NCBI GenBank assembly: GCA_003560455.1
Contig: PWIL01000137.1
Coordinates: forward strand, 1 to 14,902
Direction of reading: 5' to 3'
From: Mollicutes bacterium
GTDB taxonomy: Bacteria > Bacillota_I > Bacilli_A > RF39 > UBA660
Length of the DNA: 14,902 bases
The first letter of the stretch is position 1. Every line of letters starts with the position of its first letter. The translations under genes were made by a program, and so were the position numbers. Below the pieces are notes generated by a model, which was given only the letters and a program-made list of their open reading frames with translations, did no database searches and was not told where the DNA came from. Shown here in pieces: positions 1 to 6,974 of the stretch.

Positions 1-77
1 AAAAGATGAAAATGGTTGGTAATGTTGAAATTCCCGAAAATGCTTTTTTAGAAGTATTAAGCATTGACAAGAAATGA
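1..77 (+). CDS. C-terminal tail of an unidentified protein (partial)
   Basis: An open frame enters from the left edge and ends at TGA 75-77, giving about 24 codons that end in the residues FLEVLSIDKK. The next gene starts 9 bases after this stop and its ribosome binding site overlaps the stop, so the two are probably co-transcribed. The fragment is too short for family assignment. I saw no motif that identifies it and do not propose a function. Confidence 0.55.
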   Translation, partial: KMKMVGNVEIPENAFLEVLSIDKK

Positions 78-86
78 GGCGATAAA

Positions 87-1517
87 ATGAAAATAAGGAC
101 TAGATTTGCTCCATCTCCAACTGGTATGATGCATGTTGGAAATTTGCGAAGTGCAATTTTCGCTTATTTAATTTGCAAAAAAGACCAAGGTGAATTTATT
201 TTAAGAATTGAAGACACTGATCAAACAAGAAAAGTCGAAGGAGCGCTTGAATTTATTTATGACACCCTTAAAATATGTGGCATTACTTTTGATGAAGGAC
301 CACTTAATCCTGGTGACTATGGACCTTACATTCAAAGCGAAAGACTTGATATCTACCCCAAATATGCTGAACAATTAGTCGAACAAGGCGATGCTTATTA
401 TTGTTTTTGTACCAGCGAAAGATTAGAAAAACTACGTAGGGAAGCGGAAGCAAAAAAAGTTCCCTTTTTATACGATGGATTTTGTCGTGGTTTAAGTGAA
501 AGCGAAATTGAAAGTAACAAGCAAAAACAAAAACCAGTCATTAGACAAAAAATTCCGAAAACCGGAACGGTTGTTTACGAAGACTTAGTTTATGGAAAAA
601 TGACTTTTCAAAACAATTTATTAGAAGATCAAATTTTAATCAAATCAGATGGTTATCCAACTTATAATTTTGCTAATGTTATTGATGATCATTTAATGAA
701 GATAACCCATGTTATTCGGGCGAATGAATATTTAACCGCAACCCCTAAATATAATCTACTATATGAAGCATTAGGCTTTCCAAAACCAGTTTATATCCAC
801 TTGCCAATGGTTGTTGATGAAAATGGGCGCAAACTTGGCAAAAGACATGGTGCAGTTTCATTTATGGAACTATATGAACAGGGCTATTTAGCAGAAGCAG
901 TTGTTAATTATTTAGTTTTATTAGGATGGAAACCAGAATCAACCAAAGAAATATTTTCTTTACCAGAATTAATTAAAGAATTTGATCCTAAAAGAATTAA
1001 TAAAGCACCTGCTAAATATGATTTAAAAAAATTACAATGGGTTAATGCGCATTATATAAAAAAATTATCGTTAACTGAATTAGTTGCTTTAGTTTATCCT
1101 TTTTTAGAAAAAGAATATGGTAAAATAGATCAAAAATGGGCAAAACATTTAATTAAAATTCATCAAAATCATTTAAGTTATGGTCAAGAAATTATTGCAA
1201 TTACAGAAATGTTTTTCCATGAAGATTATCAAATAACTAGTGATGCCAAAGCCTTTTTAGAAGAAAATAAAGAAGAGGCTAATAAAGTAATAAAAGCCTT
1301 TGTTGAACAAATTACTAATTTAGATCAGTGGGAAGTAACTGAAATTAGCCAATTAATTAAACAAGTAGGCGAACAATTAAATGTCCGGGGCAAGGGGCTG
1401 TATATGCCAATTCGGATTGCTGTAAGTGGTCAAATGCATGGACCAGAACTACCGGATACTATTTATCTGTTAGGCAAAGAGAAATTACTTGCTAATGTTG
1501 AAAAGGTGCTTAATTAA
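87..1517 (+). CDS. gltX: Glutamyl-tRNA synthetase (class I)
   Basis: Charges tRNA(Glu), and in lineages lacking glutaminyl-tRNA synthetase also tRNA(Gln), with glutamate in the cytoplasm. At 476 residues it has normal family length. The class I HIGH motif appears as HVGN at residues 16-19 after APSPTG, and the KMSKR loop as KLGKR at 249-253. The zinc-binding knob is complete: C106, C108, Y129 and C133, with the same 21- and 4-residue gaps as in the E. coli enzyme. The C-terminal third (about 320-476) is the helical anticodon-binding domain. The ATG at 87 is preceded by GAGG at 76-79. The stop lies inside the terminator palindrome. Whether it is discriminating (tRNA-Glu only) cannot be told by eye. 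Confidence 0.97.
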   Translation: MKIRTRFAPSPTGMMHVGNLRSAIFAYLICKKDQGEFILRIEDTDQTRKVEGALEFIYDTLKICGITFDEGPLNPGDYGPYIQSERLDIYPKYAEQLVEQGDAYYCFCTSERLEKLRREAEAKKVPFLYDGFCRGLSESEIESNKQKQKPVIRQKIPKTGTVVYEDLVYGKMTFQNNLLEDQILIKSDGYPTYNFANVIDDHLMKITHVIRANEYLTATPKYNLLYEALGFPKPVYIHLPMVVDENGRKLGKRHGAVSFMELYEQGYLAEAVVNYLVLLGWKPESTKEIFSLPELIKEFDPKRINKAPAKYDLKKLQWVNAHYIKKLSLTELVALVYPFLEKEYGKIDQKWAKHLIKIHQNHLSYGQEIIAITEMFFHEDYQITSDAKAFLEENKEEANKVIKAFVEQITNLDQWEVTEISQLIKQVGEQLNVRGKGLYMPIRIAVSGQMHGPELPDTIYLLGKEKLLANVEKVLN

Positions 1518-1528
1518 GCACTTTTTTT
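1506..1528 (+). terminator. Intrinsic terminator after gltX
   Basis: GTGCTTAATTAAGCAC is a perfect 16-base palindrome (1506-1521) followed by seven T (1522-1528). The gltX stop codon TAA (1515-1517) sits in its centre. Confidence 0.8.
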
Positions 1529-1538
1529 ATGATATAAT
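1510..1538 (+). promoter_or_regulatory. Candidate promoter for the protease-phosphoesterase pair
   Basis: A consensus TATAAT lies at 1533-1538, 20 bases before the start of the next gene. The position 17 bases upstream holds only a weak -35 (TTAATT, 1510-1515), inside the preceding terminator palindrome. GAGGTGA at 1548-1554 is the ribosome binding site for the ATG at 1558. The -10 is convincing; the -35 is not. Confidence 0.45.
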
Positions 1539-1557
1539 TAGAATGTTGAGGTGAAAT

Positions 1558-2259
1558 ATGAATAGCAAAAGAATTCAAGAGATTTTTATTGGTCTTATAA
1601 TAATAGTATCTTTCTTTTTGTTAAGTGTCTATCGTAATGATTTAATTAATCATTTAACAAATTATGATTTATCTAATTTTGTCATTAATCTAATTTCCGG
1701 GTTATCAATGATGGCAATTATTGCTTTTTGTATGTTACTTTTAAAACCAATGTTAGTTAAAAATTGGCATGATTTACAAAAAAATCATCATCAATATTTT
1801 CGTAAATACCTGCCCTATTGGTTAATTGCGCTAGGAATAATGATGGTTAGTAACTTAATTTTAATTTTTACTGGTGATACTGAAATTGCCGAAAATGAAC
1901 AAGTGATTCGGGAAATGTTTAGTGCCAGTCCAATTTATATTTATATTTCAGTCGTTATTTTTGCACCCTTAATTGAAGAATTAGTTTTTCGGGGGGGCTT
2001 TTTCTATCTTTTTCGCAATAAATATGTTTTTGTTTTAGCTTCGGGTTTAGCTTTTGGTTTAGTTCATGTTTTAGGAGCAAGTAGTTGGCATCAATTTTTA
2101 TTTATTATTCCTTATGCAATTCCTGGTTTTGCTTTTGCACTAGCACTTTATGAAACAAGAAATCTTTATGTACCAATCGCGATGCATTTTTTACATAATG
2201 GGATTGTTTTAGCCTTACAAACTTTTGTGATTTTTTTTGGTAATGGGGTGATTTCTTGA
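1558..2259 (+). CDS. CPBP-family intramembrane metalloprotease
   Basis: A 233-residue, very hydrophobic protein with about six or seven likely membrane spans (near residues 9-25, 40-62, 86-105, 127-150, 156-175, 178-198 and 207-228). It carries the CPBP/CAAX protease signature in order: E140-E141-xxx-R145, F166-xxx-H170 and H210-xxx-N214, which supply the catalytic glutamates and metal-binding histidines. In this family such proteins process prenylated proteins, peptide pheromones or bacteriocins, or act as immunity or scaffold proteins; the substrate here is unknown. The stop overlaps the TTG start of the next gene by three bases, so the two are translationally coupled. The Arg145-Gly-Gly stretch is encoded across a run of seven G (1991-1997), unusual in this AT-rich DNA and a possible slippage site. 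Confidence 0.9.
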   Translation: MNSKRIQEIFIGLIIIVSFFLLSVYRNDLINHLTNYDLSNFVINLISGLSMMAIIAFCMLLLKPMLVKNWHDLQKNHHQYFRKYLPYWLIALGIMMVSNLILIFTGDTEIAENEQVIREMFSASPIYIYISVVIFAPLIEELVFRGGFFYLFRNKYVFVLASGLAFGLVHVLGASSWHQFLFIIPYAIPGFAFALALYETRNLYVPIAMHFLHNGIVLALQTFVIFFGNGVIS

Positions 2260-3095
2260 AAACTATTTTAATAGCTATAGGTATTGCTTTATTAGTAATT
2301 TTTATTTCTTTTTTATTATATAGCCGCTTTATTGGGACGAAAGGTTTATTTGTCAAAGAATATCAAGTTAAAAGCGAGAATCTACCAAGTCATTTTACGG
2401 GTTTAAAAATAGTTCATTTTTCAGACCTTCATTATGGTAAATTTTTAAATGAAAATAAAATAGCAAAAGTGGTGACTAAAATAAATCAATTAAATCCGGA
2501 TGTAATTGTTTTTACTGGTGATTTAATTGAAGATGATTTAGAAAAAGAAGAACAAGAACATTTAATTTCTAAATTAAGTCAATTAGAAGCAAAACTAGGA
2601 AAATATGCAATTAGTGGTAATCATGATTTAGAATATCAATATTTTACAGAAATTATTGAAAAAAGTGGTTTTATTCTTTTAGATGATAAAACAGAATTAA
2701 TTTATCAACAAGAAAAAAAGCCAATTATTATTCATGGCATGAGTTCAAATTTAGAAGACCAAGATCCACCTAAAATAAAATTAAATTCTTTTTATGATTT
2801 TTTAGAAGAAACAGAATCAACATACAAAATCTTAATCCTCCACGAGCCCGATTATATTGCTGATTTTAACCATCCTGATTTTGATTTAATCTTAGCTGGT
2901 CATTCACATCGTGGTCAAGTAAGGCTTCCAATTATCGGACCAATTTTTTTGCCAAAAGGCGCCCAAGAATATTATGATGAACATTATCAATTTGGTAATA
3001 CTGAAATGTTTGTTTCATCAGGCATTGGTAATTCAATTATTAATTTTCGGTTATTTAACCGTCCATCAATTAATTTTTATCGTTTAACTAATTAA
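2256..3095 (+). CDS. Membrane-anchored calcineurin-like metallophosphoesterase (YkuE-like)
   Basis: A 279-residue phosphoesterase with one N-terminal membrane anchor (about residues 4-22). All metal-binding motifs of the calcineurin-like fold are present: DLH at 57-59, GD at 88-89, GNHD at 121-124, H196 and GHSH at 215-218. The layout matches the YkuE/LpxH-like branch, whose members hydrolyse phosphoester or pyrophosphate bonds, but the substrate cannot be read from sequence. A TTG start at 2256 is chosen because GGGGTG (2245-2250) sits five bases upstream and the start overlaps the preceding TGA, the same GGTGA-then-TTG arrangement seen at rnpM. Pairing with the CPBP protease suggests a joint envelope role, which is inference. 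Confidence 0.9.
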   Translation: MKTILIAIGIALLVIFISFLLYSRFIGTKGLFVKEYQVKSENLPSHFTGLKIVHFSDLHYGKFLNENKIAKVVTKINQLNPDVIVFTGDLIEDDLEKEEQEHLISKLSQLEAKLGKYAISGNHDLEYQYFTEIIEKSGFILLDDKTELIYQQEKKPIIIHGMSSNLEDQDPPKIKLNSFYDFLEETESTYKILILHEPDYIADFNHPDFDLILAGHSHRGQVRLPIIGPIFLPKGAQEYYDEHYQFGNTEMFVSSGIGNSIINFRLFNRPSINFYRLTN

Positions 3096-3105
3096 AAAAA
3101 TATAG

Positions 3106-3111
3106 TATAAT
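3106..3111 (+). promoter_or_regulatory. Possible upstream -10 element
   Basis: TATAAT occurs 11 bases after the phosphoesterase stop and about 100 bases before the first prepilin-headed gene. The matching -35 position (TTTAAC, 3083-3088) is weak. It could be a second, distal promoter for that gene, which would place the C5/G7 inverted repeat in the 5' leader. Confidence 0.3.
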
Positions 3112-3149
3112 TATAAATATAGAAGGTAAATAAACCTAAATTCACACAG

Positions 3150-3181
3150 CCCCCTTGCTTATTCGGGGGGGATGGTATAAT
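3150..3181 (+). promoter_or_regulatory. Promoter of the first prepilin-headed gene with C5/G7 inverted repeat in its core
   Basis: An extended -10 (TGG then TATAAT, 3173-3181) is preceded after 15 bases by TTGCTT (3155-3160). The -35 is flanked by five C (3150-3154), and the spacer contains seven G (3165-3171). C5 and G7 can pair around a 10-base loop containing the -35. AAGGAGAGG at 3192-3200 is the ribosome binding site for the ATG at 3208. A 15-base spacer is short of the usual 17, so a change in G count would alter promoter strength. Two other promoters in this window share the TTGxTT plus extended -10 pattern, which supports the call. Confidence 0.55.
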
Positions 3182-3207
3182 TAAAAAGAATAAGGAGAGG
3201 TAAAAGA

Positions 3208-6200
3208 ATGAGAAAATTAAATTATTTTAAGAAAAAAGGATTTACATTAATTGAGTTACTAGCAGTAATAGTAATTTTAGCAATTATATTATTAATTGTA
3301 ATGCCTATAATTTTAAACGTAATTAATGATGCAAGAAAAGGAGCGTTTGAAGCAAGTGCTAGAGGAATAGCAAGAACTGCTGAAAATGATTGTTATAATC
3401 ATCAAGCTAGTGATATGGGATTGTATGAAAGAACCTATACTTTTGAAAATGGTGAGCAAATGGTTGAACCAATTGAAGGTGAAACATTATCTTTTTCTGG
3501 TCGAGGTCCAACAGGCGGTCATGTTTTAGTTAATGATAAATGTGAAGTAGCAATGGCGGTTCATAATGATCAGTGGTGTGCAATAAAATATTTTCATGAT
3601 TCAGAAGTTCAGATAACTGAGTATGATGGGTTTTGTTTTGTTGCCAGCGGTGGCAGTTGGACTTTTGAAGTAGATATTCCTGAAAATGGTGATAATTTTA
3701 AATTTGGTTTAAAAAATCCTAATCTAATTATTGATTGGGGTGATGACAGTAGTGAAGAAGTTAGTTATTTAGGTAATCTTTATGTTGAACATGAATATAC
3801 AACCGCGGGAACGTATGAAATTACATTGGATGGAATTGCCAATCAAGTGACTTTTTGTGAATTTGAGAAACCTGATTCATTACCTTGGGCTTATAGTTGC
3901 CTGAATGATGTGACCCCGCAAAAATTAACGGATATTTTAACGCCAATTCCGATTGAATTTGGCTTAATTACAACGGAAATGATGTTTGTAAATATTGTAG
4001 TTGAAGAATTTAGCTCAACTGATTTTTTTGATGAAGCAAGTGGAAATATTCGTAATATGACCGGAATGTTTTATCGTGCTCAAAACTTTAATCATGATAT
4101 TGGCAATTGGAATCTTAGCAATGTAGATAATATGAGTTTATTATTTACTCGTGCAATTTCCTTTAATCAAGATATCGGTGGCTGGGATACAAGTAGTGTA
4201 ACTAATATGAGTTCGATGTTTTCTTATGCCAGTTCCTTTAATCAAGATATAGGCGGTTGGGATATGAGCAATGTAACAGACATAAGCTCGATGTTTGCTT
4301 TTGCTACTGCATTTAATCAAAATATTGGTGGTTGGGATATTAGTAATGTAACAAATATGAGTGGAACTTTAATGTCTTTAGACTCTTTTACACAAGACCT
4401 TAGTAATTGGGATACGAGTAGTGTGACAGATATGAGTTGGTTATTTTATTATAATAGAGCAGCAACAGCAAATTGGAATGTTGGTGGCTGGGATACCAGT
4501 AATGTAACAGATATGAGCGGTTTAATGTGTGAAACAGGATCAAATAATTTTAATCAAGATATAAGTGGCTGGGATACAAGTAGTGTCACTGATATGAGTG
4601 AAATGTTCGCTTGCAATAAAACATTTAATCAAGATATCGGTGGCTGGGATACAAGTAGTGTAACAAATATGGCTGCAATGTTTTATGATAATAATGTTTT
4701 TAATCAAGATATTGGCGGTTGGGATACCAGTAATGTAACAAATACCCAATACATGTTTTATCGTAGTTATTATTTTAATCAAGATATTGGCGATTGGGAT
4801 ACGAGTAATTTAACTAATATAAGCGGGATGTTTTCTATTGCTAGTGCGTTTAATCAAGATATAAGTGGTTGGGATGTTAGTAATGTGACAGATATGATTA
4901 GCGCGTTTAGTGCTGCAATATCATTTAATCAAGATATAAGTGGTTGGAATGTTAGTAATGTAACAAGTATGAGAGGTATGTTTAGTGGTGCCACCTCATT
5001 TAATCAAGATATAAGTGGTTGGGATGTTAGTAATGTGCAATACTTTTCTGGACCTGGAGGTTGGGGTTCAGGGGAAGGTATGTTTAGTGGTGCCACCTCA
5101 TTTAATCAAGATATCGGTGGTTGGGATACAGGTAATGCTGTTATGATGGGTTGGATGTTTAATGATGCAACTTTGTTTAATCAAGATATCGGTGGTTGGG
5201 ATACCAGTAATGTAATAGACATGCAAAGTATGTTTCGTGGTGCTAGCTCATTTAATCAGGATATAAGTGATTGGGACACAAGTAGTGTGATTGAGATGGG
5301 TAGTGTGACAAACTTTGGTCATTGTTCTAGTGGTTGTGGAATGTTTCAAGGGGCAACTTCTTTTAATCAAGATATAAGTGGTTGGGATGTTAGTGTTGTT
5401 ACTGATATGGATTATATGTTCTCTGATGCCACCGCATTTAATCAAAATCTAAGTGATTGGTGTGTTGGAAATCTTCTTAACATTCCTGTAAATTTTGATG
5501 ATAATGCTAGTGGTTGGTCTTTAGCAAAACCAATTTGGGGAACATGTGATGGGCTTTTTGGAACTCCTTCAGGAGGGGCGTGGACTTTTGAAGTAACAAT
5601 ACCATCAAATGGTGATAATTTTAATTTTTTAATCAATAATCCCAATTTAACAATATATTGGGGTGATGGTCAAAATACAGTATTAAATCAATTAGGTAAT
5701 TATCAAGCCAATCATAGCTATGCAAATGCTGGAACATATGAAATAACGTTAGATGGGACTGCTTCACAAGTATCATTTTGTACTTTTAAAATTAATGAGG
5801 AATGTGTTAGTGAAACTACACCAACCAAACTAAATGATATATTAACTCCGATTCCAGTTTCATTTGGCTTGCGTTCAGCGCCTAAAATGTTTGCTTATAC
5901 TAATGTGGAAACTTTTTCTGCTTCTAATTTTTTTGATGAAGCAAGTTCTAATATTTTGGCCACAAAGAATATGTTTAGTAACGCTACTAATTTTAATCAA
6001 GATTTAAATAATTGGGATACAACTAATATTCTACATATGTCCTTTATGTTTAGAAATGCTAGTAATTTTAATGGTAATATTACTGATTGGGATACGAATA
6101 ATGTAATTAGTATGAATACAATGTTTAGTGGTGCCACCTCATTTAATCAAGATATCGGTGGTTGGGATACAGGTAATGCTGTTATGATGGGTTGGATGTT

Positions 6201-6330
6201 TAATGATGCAACTTTGTTTAATCAAGATTTGAGCAGTTGGTGTGTGGATAAGGTTCAAAATTATTCTTATTTTGATAGGGATGCTACATCCTGGACATTA
6301 CCAAGACCAATATGGGGCACGTGTCCATAA
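3208..6330 (+). CDS. Prepilin-headed giant surface protein with PKD-like domains and BspA-type DUF285 repeats
   Basis: A 1040-residue protein, probably exported and adhesin-like. Residues 1-11 are a basic leader ending in Gly11, followed by the type IV prepilin motif FTLIELLAVI with Glu at +5 (E16) and a hydrophobic helix to about 40; a prepilin peptidase would cut after G11. Residues 45-145 form a small domain with C62, C112, C124 and C143, shared with the gene at 12344. Module 1 (about 146-786) has a PKD-like domain (WGDD, HEYTTAGTYEITL), a linker with KLTDILTPIP, 17 DUF285 repeats of about 25 residues, and a cap with WCV and PIWGTC. Module 2 (about 787-1040) repeats the plan with only three units and ends in the second cap. 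DUF285 repeats occur in BspA-like surface proteins and in mollicute surface proteins. The fusion to a pilin head is what is unusual. Pilus or competence machinery is not in this window, so assembly into a fibre is inference. Confidence 0.9.
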   Translation: MRKLNYFKKKGFTLIELLAVIVILAIILLIVMPIILNVINDARKGAFEASARGIARTAENDCYNHQASDMGLYERTYTFENGEQMVEPIEGETLSFSGRGPTGGHVLVNDKCEVAMAVHNDQWCAIKYFHDSEVQITEYDGFCFVASGGSWTFEVDIPENGDNFKFGLKNPNLIIDWGDDSSEEVSYLGNLYVEHEYTTAGTYEITLDGIANQVTFCEFEKPDSLPWAYSCLNDVTPQKLTDILTPIPIEFGLITTEMMFVNIVVEEFSSTDFFDEASGNIRNMTGMFYRAQNFNHDIGNWNLSNVDNMSLLFTRAISFNQDIGGWDTSSVTNMSSMFSYASSFNQDIGGWDMSNVTDISSMFAFATAFNQNIGGWDISNVTNMSGTLMSLDSFTQDLSNWDTSSVTDMSWLFYYNRAATANWNVGGWDTSNVTDMSGLMCETGSNNFNQDISGWDTSSVTDMSEMFACNKTFNQDIGGWDTSSVTNMAAMFYDNNVFNQDIGGWDTSNVTNTQYMFYRSYYFNQDIGDWDTSNLTNISGMFSIASAFNQDISGWDVSNVTDMISAFSAAISFNQDISGWNVSNVTSMRGMFSGATSFNQDISGWDVSNVQYFSGPGGWGSGEGMFSGATSFNQDIGGWDTGNAVMMGWMFNDATLFNQDIGGWDTSNVIDMQSMFRGASSFNQDISDWDTSSVIEMGSVTNFGHCSSGCGMFQGATSFNQDISGWDVSVVTDMDYMFSDATAFNQNLSDWCVGNLLNIPVNFDDNASGWSLAKPIWGTCDGLFGTPSGGAWTFEVTIPSNGDNFNFLINNPNLTIYWGDGQNTVLNQLGNYQANHSYANAGTYEITLDGTASQVSFCTFKINEECVSETTPTKLNDILTPIPVSFGLRSAPKMFAYTNVETFSASNFFDEASSNILATKNMFSNATNFNQDLNNWDTTNILHMSFMFRNASNFNGNITDWDTNNVISMNTMFSGATSFNQDIGGWDTGNAVMMGWMFNDATLFNQDLSSWCVDKVQNYSYFDRDATSWTLPRPIWGTCP
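4087..5436 (+). repeat. DUF285/PARCEL coding repeat array 1 (17 units)
   Basis: Seventeen tandem units of mostly 75 bases encode the pattern FNQDIGGWDTSNVTNMS..MF with variable residues between. Three units carry insertions (near 4441-4550, 5041-5080 and 5300-5340). DNA identity is highest among the later units, for example a shared block starting ATGTTTAGTGGTGCCACCTC at 4978 and 5080. The array is followed by a divergent capping unit with WCV. Confidence 0.92.
5080..5187 (+). repeat. 108-base exact direct repeat, copy 1
   Basis: This 108-base block (36 codons) is identical base for base to 6121-6228, about 1.04 kb downstream in the same gene. Sequence diverges immediately on both sides. Complete identity, third codon positions included, implies a recent duplication or gene conversion. 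Confidence 0.95.
5992..6216 (+). repeat. DUF285/PARCEL coding repeat array 2 (3 units)
   Basis: Exactly three 75-base units of the same DUF285 type, in the second module of the same protein, followed by a WCV capping unit. The third unit is part of a block identical to one in array 1. Confidence 0.9.
6121..6228 (+). repeat. 108-base exact direct repeat, copy 2
   Basis: Second copy of the block at 5080-5187, located in the last full DUF285 unit of module 2 just before its cap. In-frame recombination between copies would delete about 1,041 bases (347 codons), removing cap 1 and the second PKD-like domain. Confidence 0.95.
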
Positions 6331-6345
6331 AAAAATAATCAAATT

Positions 6346-6371
6346 GCAAGCAAATTGCTTGCTTTTTTTTT
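6346..6371 (+). terminator. Intrinsic terminator after the first prepilin-headed gene
   Basis: GCAAGC (6346-6351) pairs with GCTTGC (6357-6362) around a five-base loop, followed by nine T (6363-6371). It lies 16 bases past the stop codon. Confidence 0.85.
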
Positions 6372-6386
6372 CTTTTATGCTAAAAT
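6359..6386 (+). promoter_or_regulatory. Promoter of the 171-residue protein gene, overlapping the terminator
   Basis: TTGCTT (6359-6364) in the descending arm and T-run of the terminator is followed after 16 bases by TAAAAT (6381-6386), with an extended -10 TG at 6378-6379. AAAGGGGG at 6407-6414 is the ribosome binding site for the ATG at 6420. Confidence 0.6.
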
Positions 6387-6419
6387 ACAAATATCTAAAA
6401 ACAAAGAAAGGGGGATATT

Positions 6420-6935
6420 ATGGATCGGATTAATGACATTATGGTTAATGGTTGGGATGAAAAATTAAAAAATCACAATCCTAAATTCATTAACTACTTA
6501 GTTCAACAAAACATGCACTTTTTAAATCGTTGGGTTGAAAAAATATTATTAGAAGGCGAAACAGAATATTCAAAAGAAGAATTAATTAACTTTGGTTATA
6601 TTGCATTAGTTTCAATTATTACTGAAGGAGAACAATTAAATCAAGATCTCGGTGAAACACAAGATCAATTAATTGACTTTTTTGAAAAATTAATTCTTAG
6701 CGAACAAGAAAATGTGGATGTCTTATCAATTCCTGATTGTGAATCACAAGATTGCCTTGGTAAAGAATGTGAATTTAAATACTGTAATAAACTTTTTTCA
6801 AAAAATAATTTAAGCCAAGAAGCCGAATTACACCAATTAAATAAATACTTATTATTTTTAGAAAAAGAAAATGAAACTGATGAAAAAGAAAAAATTTATT
6901 ATCTTGACCTTTCAAAACAAAATAAAACCAAATGA
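6420..6935 (+). CDS. Uncharacterised protein with a C-x4-C-x4-C-x4-C motif
   Basis: A 171-residue, probably cytoplasmic protein that I do not recognise; it has no signal peptide or membrane span. The N-terminal 100 residues look largely helical and acidic. C107, C112, C117 and C122 follow each other at exactly five-residue intervals, suggesting metal binding or disulfide bonding; CxxC spacing is absent, so it is not a classical zinc knuckle. The C-terminus is charged, possibly coiled. It has its own promoter and terminator, so it is a single-gene transcript between the surface protein gene and the nusA operon. The strong ribosome binding site (AAAGGGGG) supports expression. Function unknown. 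Confidence 0.8.
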   Translation: MDRINDIMVNGWDEKLKNHNPKFINYLVQQNMHFLNRWVEKILLEGETEYSKEELINFGYIALVSIITEGEQLNQDLGETQDQLIDFFEKLILSEQENVDVLSIPDCESQDCLGKECEFKYCNKLFSKNNLSQEAELHQLNKYLLFLEKENETDEKEKIYYLDLSKQNKTK

Positions 6936-6946
6936 TTGGTTTTTTT
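6925..6946 (+). terminator. Intrinsic terminator after the 171-residue protein gene
   Basis: AAACCAA (6925-6931) pairs with TTGGTTT (6936-6942) around ATGA, followed by more T to 6946. The gene's TGA stop lies mainly in the loop. Confidence 0.75.
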
Positions 6947-6964
6947 ATGAATTCATGGTATAAT
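6936..6964 (+). promoter_or_regulatory. Promoter of the rimP-nusA-infB operon, overlapping the terminator
   Basis: TTGGTT (6936-6941), which is the descending arm of the upstream terminator, is followed after exactly 17 bases by TATAAT (6959-6964) with an extended -10 TGG (6956-6958). Transcription would start near 6971. Confidence 0.7.
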
Positions 6965-6974
6965 GAAAAAGTTG

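Noticed and set aside
3150..3171. C5/G7 inverted repeat as an intrinsic terminator of the phosphoesterase gene
   Set aside because: No T-run follows the G arm; instead an extended -10 promoter element follows within a few bases.
4540..5645. Antisense open frames across the DUF285 array
   Set aside because: They repeat with the same period as the sense units and have no start signals; they are shadows of the repeat.
6242..6433. Small open frame spanning the end of the first surface gene and the terminator
   Set aside because: It starts inside the conserved cap of the surface protein in another frame, crosses a terminator hairpin and encodes no recognisable domain.
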